This document shows, piece after piece, positions 24,072-33,001 of a stretch of DNA of 64,000 bases. A program made the position numbers and the translations under genes. The notes beneath the pieces were generated by a model. It was not told the origin of the DNA, made no database searches, and was given only the letters and a program-made list of their open reading frames with translations. This stretch comes from Mycobacterium florentinum (lineage in GTDB: Bacteria; Actinomycetota; Actinomycetes; Mycobacteriales; Mycobacteriaceae). The DNA is taken from assembly GCF_010730355.1 (NCBI RefSeq), contig NZ_AP022576.1, positions 3,596,001 through 3,660,000 of the forward strand. Direction: 5' to 3'. The stretch's first letter is position 1; every line of letters begins with the position of its first letter.

Positions 24072-24614
24072 ATGCTGGAGCTTGCCATCCTCGGACTCCT
24101 GATCGAATCGCCGATGCATGGCTATGAGCTGCGCAAGCGGCTGACCGGACTGCTCGGCGCGTTCCGTGCGTTTTCGTACGGTTCGCTCTATCCGGCGCTG
24201 CGCCGTATGCAGGCGGACGGGTTGATCGCGGAGAACGCCGCGCCGGCCGGTACTCCTGTCCGGCGGGCCCGGCGGGTGTACGAGCTGACCGACAAGGGTC
24301 GTCAGCGATTCGGTGAGTTGGTGGCCGACACCGGGCCGCACAACTACACCGACGACGGCTTCGGGGTGCACCTGGCGTTCTTCAACCGCACCCCCGCGGA
24401 AGCCCGGATGCGGATCCTCGAGGGTCGCCGCCGTCAGGTCGAGGAACGCCGCGAAGGTCTGCGTGAAGCCGTCGCACGGGCGAGCAACTCGCTCGATCGC
24501 TACACGCGTCAGCTCCACCAACTCGGCCTCGAGTCCAGCGAGCGCGAGGTCAAGTGGCTCAACGAGCTCATCGCCGCCGAGCGCGCGGCACCCGGGCTGA
24601 CCGAGCCGACATAG
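24072..24614 (+). CDS. PadR-family transcriptional regulator (Rv0047c-like)
   Basis: This 180-residue regulator has a PadR winged helix (MLELAILGLLIESPMHGYELRKRL, SYGSLYPALRRMQADGLI, RRVYELTDKGRQRFGEL; residues 1-85) and a C-terminal helical dimerisation domain with a heptad-like stretch (about 125-175). ATG 24072 follows AAGGAGGTGACTCG; an in-frame upstream start has no ribosome site. It is 49 bp upstream of ino1 on the same strand and probably shares its transcript. Its effector is unknown; control of inositol synthesis or of itself is an inference from position. Confidence 0.92.
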   Translation: MLELAILGLLIESPMHGYELRKRLTGLLGAFRAFSYGSLYPALRRMQADGLIAENAAPAGTPVRRARRVYELTDKGRQRFGELVADTGPHNYTDDGFGVHLAFFNRTPAEARMRILEGRRRQVEERREGLREAVARASNSLDRYTRQLHQLGLESSEREVKWLNELIAAERAAPGLTEPT

Positions 24615-24663
24615 CCACCCAAGGCATTCGAGACATAGGTAATTGAGGTTAGGAGAACGCCCT

Positions 24664-25773
24664 ATGAGTCAGCACAAGCCGTTCCGGGCGCCAGACGCCC
24701 AGGCGTCCGAGGTACGTGTCGCCATTGTCGGCGTCGGTAACTGCGCGTCCTCGCTGGTTCAGGGCGTGCAGTACTACTGCGACGCCGACGAGAACAGCAC
24801 CGTTCCCGGCCTGATGCACGTGAAGTTCGGCCAGTACCACGTCCGCGACGTGAAGTTCGTGGCGGCGTTCGACGTGGACGCCAAGAAGGTCGGCTTCGAC
24901 CTCTCGGAGGCGATCTTCGCGTCGGAGAACAACACGATCAAGATCGCCGACGTGCCGCCCACCAATGTGACGGTGCAGCGCGGCCCGACACTCGACGGCA
25001 TCGGCAAGTACTACGCCGAGACCATCGAGATCTCCGACACCGAGGCCGTCGACGTGGTCCAGGTGCTCAAGGAGAACAACGTCGACGTGCTGGTGTCCTA
25101 CCTGCCGGTGGGCTCCGAGGAGGCCGACAAGTTCTACGCGCAGTGCGCGATCGACGCCGGTGTGGCGTTCGTCAACGCGCTGCCGGTGTTCATCGCCTCC
25201 GACCCGGTCTGGGCCAAGAAGTTCACCGACGCCGGTGTCCCGATCGTCGGTGACGACATCAAGAGCCAGGTCGGCGCCACCATCACGCACCGCGTGATGG
25301 CCAAGCTGTTCGAGGACCGCGGTGTGCAGTTGGACCGCACCATGCAGCTCAACGTCGGCGGCAACATGGACTTCCTCAACATGCTCGAGCGTGAGCGGCT
25401 GGAGTCCAAGAAGATCTCCAAGACGCAGGCCGTGACCTCCAACCTGCAGCGCGAGTTCAAGACCAAGGACGTGCACATCGGCCCGTCCGATCACGTGGGC
25501 TGGCTCGACGACCGCAAGTGGGCCTACGTGCGGCTGGAAGGCCGGGCGTTCGGTGACGTGCCGCTGAACCTGGAGTACAAGCTCGAGGTGTGGGACTCGC
25601 CGAACTCGGCGGGCGTCATCATCGACGCGGTGCGGGCGGCCAAGATCGCCAAGGACCGTGGCATCGGCGGACCCGTCGTGCCGGCGTCGGCCTACCTGAT
25701 GAAGAGCCCGCCGAAGCAGCTGCCGGACGACATCGCCCGCGCGCAGCTCGAAGAGTTCATCATCGAGGGTTAG
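24664..25773 (+). CDS. ino1: Inositol-1-phosphate synthase
   Basis: This 369-residue NAD-dependent enzyme converts glucose 6-phosphate to inositol 1-phosphate, the precursor of phosphatidylinositol, PIMs, LM/LAM and mycothiol. NAD site [16 protein letters not shown] (about 19-34), the family segments [15 protein letters not shown] and [16 protein letters not shown], and [13 protein letters not shown] are all present. ATG 24664 has GGAG upstream. The length and order (PadR gene then ino1) match H37Rv. A GC hairpin (CGCCG-CCGCG-CGGCG) about 15 bp after the stop may help end transcription. Confidence 0.97.
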   Translation: MSQHKPFRAPDAQASEVRVAIVGVGNCASSLVQGVQYYCDADENSTVPGLMHVKFGQYHVRDVKFVAAFDVDAKKVGFDLSEAIFASENNTIKIADVPPTNVTVQRGPTLDGIGKYYAETIEISDTEAVDVVQVLKENNVDVLVSYLPVGSEEADKFYAQCAIDAGVAFVNALPVFIASDPVWAKKFTDAGVPIVGDDIKSQVGATITHRVMAKLFEDRGVQLDRTMQLNVGGNMDFLNMLERERLESKKISKTQAVTSNLQREFKTKDVHIGPSDHVGWLDDRKWAYVRLEGRAFGDVPLNLEYKLEVWDSPNSAGVIIDAVRAAKIAKDRGIGGPVVPASAYLMKSPPKQLPDDIARAQLEEFIIEG

Positions 25774-26019
25774 TTCGAACGAGCGCGCCGCCGCGCGGCG
25801 TGCTGCCGAACCGGATGCACCGGGCAGTTCGCACACTCTTTTTTTGTGTCGGGTGTGCGCGCGACTTCGGGGCGTGCGCTGACGGCTGAAATACCCCGGC
25901 GTTTCGCACCCTGGCCGCACACTCAAGCCCGGGACTGCACACTCGATGACACGCGTGCTGTGCAGTCGCTTAGCATTACGCGGAGTACCCCTCCACCGAC
26001 GAGTCAGGCCCAGTCACGG
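25774..26019. repeat. Intergenic region with GCACACTC repeats
   Basis: About 245 bp between ino1 and the next operon. The octamer GCACACTC occurs at 25831-25838, 25917-25924 and 25937-25944, the last two exactly 20 bp apart. The segment 25880-25950 is an inverted, degenerate copy of 23905-23985. GCACAC (25831) and GTGTGC (25853) could also form a hairpin around a run of seven T, a possible terminator for ino1. The promoter of the downstream operon must lie here. Confidence 0.5.
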
Positions 26020-27147
26020 ATGAAAGTCCAGCCCGCCGCGTTCCTGCGCACGACACTGCCCCTCGACATGTCCCGCCTCGCCGAGCTCGACGGCGGGCGC
26101 TACCACTCGATCTGGCTGCCGGATCACATGGTCAGCTTTTGGCCGGACTCGATCTGGACGCCCGAATTCACCGACCTCGCCACCGTGTCACCGTCGCCGC
26201 ATCGCCATCTCGACGGCCTGTCGGTAGCGGCCGCCGCCGCCGTGCTGACCGAACGGGTTCCACTGGTGAGCGCGGTCGTCGACACCGTGCGACGCCACCC
26301 GTCGCTGCTCGCCCAGACCGCGCTGACCATCGACCATCTCGCCAAGGGACGATTCATTCTCGGCCTGGGCAGTGGCGAGAGCGAGAACACGCTGCCGTAC
26401 GGCTTCGACTTCTCGCGACCGGTCAGCCGTTTCGAGGAGGCGCTGACCGTGATCCGGCTGCTCTGGGAGAGCGACCGCCCGGTCGACTTCGAGGGGCACT
26501 TCTACACGCTGCACCACGCGCGCTTGGACGCCGAGCCTTATCAAGGACGGTTCCCGCAGATCTGGATCGGCGCCAGCGGCCCGCGCATGCTCGATATCGC
26601 CGGCCGCCACGCCGACGGATGGTGGCCCGCGGGGGCCTGGACCCCCGAGCACTACGCCGAGATGCTTTCGGCGGTAAGGGCATCCGCCGAGCGCGCGGGC
26701 CGCGATCCGCGGGCGATCACGCCGGGCTTCATGCAGGTGTGTCTGATCGGCGCGAGCGAGGACGCGCTGGCCGAGATCCTGCGGGCGCCGCTGGTCAAGG
26801 CGTTCCTGCTGCAGGTTTCGGCAGAGACATTGCGGGGCTTCGGGTTTGAACACCCGATGGGCCCGGCTTGGCGCGGGTTCCAGGACATCGACCCCGCGGT
26901 GCTCACCCGCGACCGGATCCTGGCGTTCCTGGACAACGTCGAGCCCGAGATGCTGCTTGCGGTCGTGCCGCACGGCACACCCCGAGACGTTGCGAAGATC
27001 ATCAAAACCTATGTCGATGCCGGGTTGCGGGTACCCAAGATCCTCGACTACGGCGCCATGGCCGGCCTGGCCTACGCGGCGACTTCAGCTACGAATGTCC
27101 TTGCGGCAGAGGACGAACTGATGCAGCTGTGCGGAGATCTTTCGTGA
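26020..27147 (+). CDS. F420-dependent LLM-class oxidoreductase
   Basis: This 375-residue bacterial-luciferase-like TIM barrel has the F420-family blocks HSIWLPDHM, TIDHLAKGRFILGLGSGESEN, RFEEALTVIRLLW and PQIWIGASGPRMLDIAGRHADGWWP. The layout resembles mycobacterial phthiodiolone ketoreductase (Rv2951c), so a ketone or similar lipid substrate is possible but not shown. ATG 26020 opens MKVQPAAFLRTTLPLDM; the upstream open frame through the intergenic repeats was rejected. The stop overlaps the sulfotransferase start (GTGA). There is no counterpart between Rv0046c and Rv0045c in H37Rv gene order as I recall it. Confidence 0.9.
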   Translation: MKVQPAAFLRTTLPLDMSRLAELDGGRYHSIWLPDHMVSFWPDSIWTPEFTDLATVSPSPHRHLDGLSVAAAAAVLTERVPLVSAVVDTVRRHPSLLAQTALTIDHLAKGRFILGLGSGESENTLPYGFDFSRPVSRFEEALTVIRLLWESDRPVDFEGHFYTLHHARLDAEPYQGRFPQIWIGASGPRMLDIAGRHADGWWPAGAWTPEHYAEMLSAVRASAERAGRDPRAITPGFMQVCLIGASEDALAEILRAPLVKAFLLQVSAETLRGFGFEHPMGPAWRGFQDIDPAVLTRDRILAFLDNVEPEMLLAVVPHGTPRDVAKIIKTYVDAGLRVPKILDYGAMAGLAYAATSATNVLAAEDELMQLCGDLS

Positions 27148-28313
27148 CCGCTCAACTGGATGCCGCCGAGTTGCTGCGCCGGGCGCAGGCCGAAACCGGG
27201 TTGCACGACTACGGCGACCCCACGTTGCCGGAGCGGCTCGCCGTCGCCGCAGACCATCTGAACAACCTCGGCATGGACGCCGACGGCACCCGTGAAGCGG
27301 CGCGGGTGTGCCACTGGTTGCTGACATCACGGCTGGAATTCATCGAGGACCGCAATCGCTACCCGATCGGTGACGAAGTGATCGAGGCGCCGATGTTCGT
27401 GACCGGCGAACCCCGTTCGGGGACAACGCTGATGCACGCACTGATGTCCGTCGATCCGCGCGCGCGGGCGCTGCGTTTCTGGGAGGTGATGTACCCGTCA
27501 CCGCCGCCGGGGTTGGCCGCGCCGGACGACTCCCGCCGCGACCGGGCCGATGCGGACTGGCGCGAGATCAACGCGAAGATGCCCAAATGGCTGCACAGCC
27601 ACCCCTACAACGACATGTTGGGCGACGGCTTGCCCGAGGACGAACGCACCTGGGCGTTCGACTTCCGGGTGATGACACCGACGGCGTGGTGGCGGGTGCC
27701 GATGCAGTCACTAGTCGGCGGCCTGGCCACCGATCCGGCCGCGCAGTACCGGCTGCACAAGGCGATGCTGCAACAGCTGCAGTACAAACGTCCGCGAAAA
27801 TACTGGGTGCTGAAGGGTTTTCACGGCTTCCGGCTGCAGGAGATGTTCGCGGCCTACCCCGACGCCACCCTGGTGTGGCTGCACCGGGACCCGGTGCAGG
27901 TCGCGGCGTCGCGCACCATGATGATGGCCGATATCGCCGAGGGCATGGTCGGTCCGGTCGACCTGCACGCGCTGGCGAAAGTGCATCTGGAGTTGACCCG
28001 CGCCGGTGTCGCCAACACGATGAGCAACCCCATGGTCGACGATCCGCGCATCCTGCACGTCCGCTATACCGATTTCATCGCCGATCAGGTGGAAACCGTG
28101 CGGCGCTATTACCGGTTCAGCGGCCGGGAGGTCACCCCCGAAGCCGAATCCGCGATGCGCGACTATCTGGCCAACAATCGCGGCGACCGCTACGGCAAGT
28201 TCCGCTACTCCACGCAGCTGTTGGTGGACATCGGCGAAAACCTCGACGATTTGCACGCGGAATTCCGGCCCTTCCGCGAGCGATTCGGCGTCGCGATCGA
28301 AAACCGGGGCTGA
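27144..28313 (+). CDS. Sulfotransferase-family protein
   Basis: This 389-residue PAPS-dependent-type sulfotransferase has a 5'-phosphosulfate loop VTGEPRSGTTLMHALM (about 81-96) and a 3'-phosphate-binding stretch LVWLHRDPVQVAASRTMMM. An N-terminal helical region precedes the fold, as in mycobacterial Stf-type proteins that sulfate lipids or glycolipids. GTG 27144 overlaps the stop of the LLM oxidoreductase, and TGA is followed after 4 bp by the next ATG, so the set is translationally coupled. The acceptor is unknown; proximity to an oxidoreductase and isomerase-like protein suggests one small pathway. Confidence 0.9.
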   Translation: MTAQLDAAELLRRAQAETGLHDYGDPTLPERLAVAADHLNNLGMDADGTREAARVCHWLLTSRLEFIEDRNRYPIGDEVIEAPMFVTGEPRSGTTLMHALMSVDPRARALRFWEVMYPSPPPGLAAPDDSRRDRADADWREINAKMPKWLHSHPYNDMLGDGLPEDERTWAFDFRVMTPTAWWRVPMQSLVGGLATDPAAQYRLHKAMLQQLQYKRPRKYWVLKGFHGFRLQEMFAAYPDATLVWLHRDPVQVAASRTMMMADIAEGMVGPVDLHALAKVHLELTRAGVANTMSNPMVDDPRILHVRYTDFIADQVETVRRYYRFSGREVTPEAESAMRDYLANNRGDRYGKFRYSTQLLVDIGENLDDLHAEFRPFRERFGVAIENRG

Positions 28314-28317
28314 CGAG

Positions 28318-29118
28318 ATGCCGTCCCACCAGCGCCTGTCCGTGCACAACGTCACGTTCTACGGTGCCGCGTTGGCCGAGCTGGAGACGCACTGGGCAAC
28401 GCTGGGCGTATCCCGGTTGAGCATCCTGGACAGCCAGATGCTCGATTCAGATTTTCCAAAGCTGTTGCAGCACAGTGCTTATACCGTGGAGGCGGTCTAT
28501 CACCTGTTCGCCGGCGGCCGGCTGACCGCTGACCCGCAAGCCGCGCGGGATGCGCTGCTGCCGGTGATCGACGCCGCGGCCGGAGTCGGGGCGCGGATGG
28601 TCTACCTGCTCACCGGCGGCCGGGACACCCTCACCTGGAACCAGGCCGCCGACCGGTTCGCCGCGATGATCGCCCCCTGCGTCGCGCACGCCCGGCAGGC
28701 CGGCGTCGCGTTGGCCGTCGAGAATGCCTCCAGCCTGTACGCCGACCTGCACATCGCCCATACCCTGCGCGACACCGTTACGCTGGCCGAGATGAGCGGG
28801 CTCGGCGTCTGCATCGACGTGTTCCACTGCTGGGCGGAAGGCGATTTCGAGGCGATGGTGCGGCGGGCCCTGCCGAGAACCGAGCTCATCCAGCTCAGCG
28901 ACTACGTACTCGGCGATCGCGCGCTGCCCGGCCGGGCGGTTCCCGGCGACGGCACGATTCCGATCGAAGGATTCGTCGCCAACGCGCTGGCGAACGGCTA
29001 CCCGCATGGGTTCGACCTGGAACTGATCGGGCCCCGAATCGAGCAGGAGGGTCGTCTGGAATCCGCCCGGCGCGCCTGCGCGGTCGTTGGGTCGATGCTG
29101 GACAGATTGGGTGCGTGA
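28318..29118 (+). CDS. Sugar phosphate isomerase/epimerase-type TIM-barrel protein
   Basis: This 266-residue protein is of the xylose-isomerase-like/AP-endonuclease-2 barrel family. Metal-ligand segments expected of this fold are visible: VALAVENAS (Glu), GVCIDVFHCWAEGDF (Asp and His), IQLSDYVLGDR and GFDLELIGPRI (Glu). The substrate cannot be deduced. The stop overlaps the next start (GTGA). It sits inside the coupled oxidoreductase-sulfotransferase set and probably acts on the same metabolite or its sugar. Confidence 0.82.
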   Translation: MPSHQRLSVHNVTFYGAALAELETHWATLGVSRLSILDSQMLDSDFPKLLQHSAYTVEAVYHLFAGGRLTADPQAARDALLPVIDAAAGVGARMVYLLTGGRDTLTWNQAADRFAAMIAPCVAHARQAGVALAVENASSLYADLHIAHTLRDTVTLAEMSGLGVCIDVFHCWAEGDFEAMVRRALPRTELIQLSDYVLGDRALPGRAVPGDGTIPIEGFVANALANGYPHGFDLELIGPRIEQEGRLESARRACAVVGSMLDRLGA

Positions 29119-30329
29119 CAATGGCTTTCGGCGATGGTGCGGACGACGCGGAGCTGCGCTCGGCGTGGACCGGGTTCTGCGCGCGGCTGCAACGCGCGGG
29201 CGACCAGGTCTTCAAAGACGCCAACGCCGCGTCGGGCGCGCAGCGGGTGGACGCGTTCCGCTTCCTGACCCAGAACCTGGGCCAGGCCTTCGATCTGTCG
29301 CTCGAGACCCGCGACACCGGCTACCCCGTACTGCACACGTTCTGCGGCCCGACCCGCAAGCTCGGCGGGGATTGCGGGGACTTCACCTACCAGCAGGTCT
29401 GGATCGACGGGCAATCCACCTACCGGCTGTGCGGAAATCGTGGCACCGCAAGGTTTTTCAACGTCACCGTGCAGGGTGCGCGGGTTCCCGGGCCCGGCGT
29501 GCTGCACGAGCCGTTCGGTGACACACCGGAGGCCAACCTGTTCGGCCGTCAACTCGGCGTCGGCGACGACGGCGAATTCGAGATCTACATCGGCGGCACG
29601 GAGCGCGGCCCCAACTGGCTGCCGACCACCGAACAATCGCGAAAGCTGTTCATCCGCCAGGGATTCGACCGCTGGGACGAGCTGCCGGCGCAAATGCGGA
29701 TCGAGCGCATCGACATGTCCGAGCCCAAACCGCTGCCCAGCCCCGCGATCATGGTCGAGGCGATGCAATGGGCCGGCGATTTCGTCACCGGCCTGATGTC
29801 GGACTGGCCTGAGTTTCCGTTCAGCTACGGCGGCGTCGACGCCGCGCACCCCAACACGTTTGCGCGCGTCGGCACGACCGACGCGGACAGCAAGCGCGGC
29901 CGCGCCGCCGCCAACATGTACTGGGAGCTGGCACCCGACGAAGCGCTGATCGTCGAATTCGACGCCCACGCCGGGCTGTGGATGTTCACCAACATGGGTG
30001 TCTTCTTCAACAGCATGGACTACCTCTACCGCCCGGTGAGCTACACGCCGAGCCGCACCAAAACCGACGGCGACGGCCGCATCCGGCTGGTCATGGCGCA
30101 TCGTGATCCGAATGTCCACAACTGGCTGGACACCCAGGGCTTCGAGCGCGGGAACCTGACCTACCGCCACATGCTCGACGGCGAACCCGCCGTGCTGGAC
30201 ACTCGAGTCGTCAAACACGACGACATCGCGCGCGTGCTCCCGCCGGACACCGTCATGGTCAGCGCCGCCGAGCGCAGCGCCGCGATGTGGGAGCGATTCC
30301 GCGGCATTCGCCGCCGTTATGTCCTCTAG
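29115..30329 (+). CDS. DUF1214-type protein of unknown function
   Basis: This 404-residue protein has no signal peptide. The C-terminal third (MYWELAPDEALIVEFDAHAGLWMFTNMGVFFNSMDYLYRPVSYTP, then IRLVMAHRDPNVHNWLDTQGFERGNLTYRH) has the look of DUF1214, whose members often sit in lipid or steroid-related clusters. The N-terminal part is cysteine-containing (TFCGPTRKLGGDCGD) and unassigned. GTG 29115 overlaps the previous stop; ATG two codons inside (MAFGDG) is an alternative. The end shares a base with the hydrolase start. Confidence 0.7.
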   Translation: MTMAFGDGADDAELRSAWTGFCARLQRAGDQVFKDANAASGAQRVDAFRFLTQNLGQAFDLSLETRDTGYPVLHTFCGPTRKLGGDCGDFTYQQVWIDGQSTYRLCGNRGTARFFNVTVQGARVPGPGVLHEPFGDTPEANLFGRQLGVGDDGEFEIYIGGTERGPNWLPTTEQSRKLFIRQGFDRWDELPAQMRIERIDMSEPKPLPSPAIMVEAMQWAGDFVTGLMSDWPEFPFSYGGVDAAHPNTFARVGTTDADSKRGRAAANMYWELAPDEALIVEFDAHAGLWMFTNMGVFFNSMDYLYRPVSYTPSRTKTDGDGRIRLVMAHRDPNVHNWLDTQGFERGNLTYRHMLDGEPAVLDTRVVKHDDIARVLPPDTVMVSAAERSAAMWERFRGIRRRYVL

Positions 30330-31258
30330 TGTCAAAGATCGTGACCGAGATCTCCGAAGACGAACTGGCCGGGCTGTCCGAATTCTCGCTACTGTCCGAG
30401 AACGCCGAGCAGGCCGGTGTCGCGGGTCCGCTGCCCGACGTGGAGCGGATCGAGGTTGATACACCGAACGGCAAAGTCAGCACGCTGCGCTGGGGCGGCG
30501 GCACTCCCCCACGGGTCGTCTTTCTGCACGGTGGCGGGCAGAACGCCCACACCTGGGACACCGTCATCGTCGGCCTCGGTGTTCCGGCACTTGCCGTGGA
30601 CCTGCCCGGCCATGGCCATTCCGGCTGGCGCGAAGACGGCGACTACTCCCCGCAGCACAATGCCGACGCCGTCGCGCCGGTGCTGCGCGACTTCGCACCC
30701 AATGCCGATCTCGTGGTTGGCATGTCGCTGGGCGGGCTGACCGGAATCCGGGTCGGCGCGATCGCACCGGAACTGGTCCGCGAACTCGTCCTCGTCGACG
30801 TCACCCCGTCGGCGTTGCATCGCTACGCCGAGATGACCACCGAGCAACAGGGCACCGTCGCGCTGGTGCAGGGCGAACGTGAGTTCCCCAGCTTCCAGGC
30901 CATGCTCGACGCGACCGTCGCCGCGGCACCGCACCGCGAAGTCAAGGCACTGCGCCGGGGCGTGTTCCACAATTCGCGCCGGCTCGAGAACGGCAACTGG
31001 GCATGGCGCTACGACAGCATCCGCAAAGTCCCCGACTTCGGTGATTTGTGGAATGACGTCGACGCGTTGACCGCACCCGTCACCCTGGTGCGCGGCGGTT
31101 CGTCGCCGTTCGTCACCGACGAGGATGCGGCCGAACTCACCAAGCGCGCAACGCATTTCCGGCAGGCATACGTCGTCGAGAACTCGGGGCATTCGGTGCA
31201 AAGCGATCAGCCCCGCGCGCTGATCGAGCTGTTGACCGGGGTGCTGGGCGCACGCTGA
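30329..31258 (+). CDS. Alpha/beta hydrolase (Rv0045c-like esterase)
   Basis: This 309-residue protein has the alpha/beta hydrolase fold: oxyanion region VVFLHGGGQNAHTWDTV, a DLPGHGHS motif, nucleophile elbow VVGMSLGGLTG (Ser) and C-terminal His in VENSGHSVQ. The H37Rv counterpart Rv0045c is a short-chain esterase. GTG 30329 shares its first base with the preceding TAG stop; GTG 30341 (VTEIS) is a possible later start. It links the inserted four-gene set to the conserved Rv0045c-Rv0044c pair and probably shares their transcript. Confidence 0.93.
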   Translation: MSKIVTEISEDELAGLSEFSLLSENAEQAGVAGPLPDVERIEVDTPNGKVSTLRWGGGTPPRVVFLHGGGQNAHTWDTVIVGLGVPALAVDLPGHGHSGWREDGDYSPQHNADAVAPVLRDFAPNADLVVGMSLGGLTGIRVGAIAPELVRELVLVDVTPSALHRYAEMTTEQQGTVALVQGEREFPSFQAMLDATVAAAPHREVKALRRGVFHNSRRLENGNWAWRYDSIRKVPDFGDLWNDVDALTAPVTLVRGGSSPFVTDEDAAELTKRATHFRQAYVVENSGHSVQSDQPRALIELLTGVLGAR

Positions 31259-31284
31259 GAGTCTGAGGCTCCTACGGTGGAGGC

Positions 31285-32091
31285 ATGACCCATCCCGTTC
31301 GCATCGGTGTCCAACTGCAGCCTCAGCACGCCCCTGAGTACCGCCACATCCGCGACGCGGTGCGCCGCTGCGAGGACATCGGGGTCGACGTCGCATTCAC
31401 CTGGGACCATTTCTTTCCGCTCTATGGTGATCCCGACGGCGCGCATTTCGAATGCTGGACCGTGCTGGCGGCCTGGGCCGAACAGACTTCGCGCATTGAG
31501 TTCGGCGCGCTGGTGACATGCAACTCGTATCGCAATCCGGAGTTACTGGCCGATATGGCGCGCACCGTCGATCACATTTCCGAGGGCCGGCTGATCCTGG
31601 GCATCGGATCCGGTTGGAAAGAAAAGGACTACGACGAGTACGGCTACGAATTCGGCACCGCGGGCACCCGCCTCGACGACCTGGCCGCGGCATTCCCCCG
31701 GATCACGGCGCGGCTGGCCAAGCTGAACCCCGCACCGACCCGCGACATCCCGATCCTGATCGGCGGCAAGGGTCCGCGAAAGACCTTGCGGCTGGTTGCC
31801 GAGTACGGCGATATCTGGCACGGCTTCACCACCGTCGACACCTACCCCGCGGCGGCGGCCGTGCTGGATGAACATTGCGCCGCCGTCGGGCGCGACCCGT
31901 CCACCATCGAGAGGTCGGCCGGTGTCGAGGACAACAGCGGAGTTCGCCGCGGCGAGGGCATCGCCGGGTTGATCGCCAACGCCGAGGGACTTACCGCGTT
32001 GGGGGTGACGCTGCTGACGGTCGGTGTCAACGGGCCCGATTACGACCTCAGCGCGGCCGAGGCATTGTGCCGCTGGCGCGACAGCCGATAG
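31285..32091 (+). CDS. F420-dependent LLM-class oxidoreductase (Rv0044c-like)
   Basis: This 268-residue luciferase-like protein is shorter than the gene at 26020 and lacks its C-terminal extension. Family blocks are GVDVAFTWDHFFPLYGD, TVDHISEGRLILGIGSGWKEKDYDEYGYEF and IPILIGGKGPRKTLRLVAEYGDIW, which are the TIGR03560-style pattern of F420-linked enzymes. The ATG lies 26 bp after the hydrolase, with GGAGG upstream. The order hydrolase, oxidoreductase, GntR regulator is the same as Rv0045c-Rv0044c-Rv0043c. The substrate is unknown. Confidence 0.92.
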   Translation: MTHPVRIGVQLQPQHAPEYRHIRDAVRRCEDIGVDVAFTWDHFFPLYGDPDGAHFECWTVLAAWAEQTSRIEFGALVTCNSYRNPELLADMARTVDHISEGRLILGIGSGWKEKDYDEYGYEFGTAGTRLDDLAAAFPRITARLAKLNPAPTRDIPILIGGKGPRKTLRLVAEYGDIWHGFTTVDTYPAAAAVLDEHCAAVGRDPSTIERSAGVEDNSGVRRGEGIAGLIANAEGLTALGVTLLTVGVNGPDYDLSAAEALCRWRDSR

Positions 32092-32119
32092 GCCGTCACT
32101 TCGGGTTCGCCGTCAATTC

Positions 32120-32152
32120 ATCCGGCAAATACCTTAACGAATCCGCAAATAC
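32120..32152. promoter_or_regulatory. Direct repeat upstream of the GntR gene
   Basis: ATCCGGCAAATAC (32120-32132) and ATCCGCAAATAC (32141-32152) are repeated at a 21-bp period, two helical turns, 60-92 bp before the GntR start. The position and AT-rich core suggest a regulator binding site, possibly autoregulatory. Confidence 0.45.
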
Positions 32153-32211
32153 ATGAGAAACTTTCCACCGCTGATCGCTGGTGCGGAGCTGAACAGACGT
32201 GAAAGAGACTC

Positions 32212-32952
32212 ATGCCGAAGAAATATGGGGTCAAAGAGAAGGACCACGTTGTCAACCACATCCTCAACCTGGTTCTGACGGGGAAGCTGCGCAGCGGCGA
32301 CCGGGTCGACCGCAACGAGATCGCAGTCGGCTTGGGCGTGAGTCGCGTCCCGATCCAAGAGGCCCTGATCCAACTCGAGCACGACGGCGTCGTGTCGACC
32401 CGCTATCACCGGGGCGCGTTCGTCGAACGGTTCGACGAAGCCAGCGTGCTCGAGCATTACGAGCTTGACGGCATGCTCAACGGCATCGCCTCGGCGCGCG
32501 CCGCACGCAACCCCACGCCGCGGATCCTCGGGCAGCTCGACGCGCTGATGCGCGCGCTGCGCACCGCGAAGGATTCCCGGGTCTTCGCCGGACTCGCCGC
32601 GGAATACCGGCGCACCGTCAACGACGAGTACGCCGGGCCACGACTGCACGCCACCATCCGCGCCTCGCAGGACCTCATCCCCCGCGCGTTCTGGATGAGC
32701 TACCAGAACAATCGCGACGACGTGCTGCCCTACTACGAGGACGAAACGTCGGCAATCCACCGGCTCGACCCGGATGCCGCGCGGGCGGCGTGCGTCGGCC
32801 GCGCCTACCTGATGGCGCAGACCATGTTGGCCGAACTGTTCCGGCGCAGGGTTTTTGCGGCACCTGACGACGCCCGCCAGGTTGATTCCGACCCGCTTCC
32901 GATACTGGCGGGGTCCGAGGCCATCTGCACACAGACGTCGATGGCGGTCTAA
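32212..32952 (+). CDS. GntR-family regulator, FadR-type (Rv0043c-like)
   Basis: This 246-residue protein has a winged-helix domain ([49 protein letters not shown], about 13-60) and an all-helical FCD-type effector domain (about 75-225) containing scattered His/Asp residues that often bind metal and a carboxylate. It follows the Rv0044c-like gene by about 120 bp containing a direct repeat. It is followed by an ABC transporter that H37Rv lacks at this site, so that transporter is a possible target. Confidence 0.93.
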   Translation: MPKKYGVKEKDHVVNHILNLVLTGKLRSGDRVDRNEIAVGLGVSRVPIQEALIQLEHDGVVSTRYHRGAFVERFDEASVLEHYELDGMLNGIASARAARNPTPRILGQLDALMRALRTAKDSRVFAGLAAEYRRTVNDEYAGPRLHATIRASQDLIPRAFWMSYQNNRDDVLPYYEDETSAIHRLDPDAARAACVGRAYLMAQTMLAELFRRRVFAAPDDARQVDSDPLPILAGSEAICTQTSMAV

Positions 32953-33001
32953 ATCGGCTCTCGCCGTGACGAGTTGCCACCCGGTCGATACGGTGACGGT
33001 G

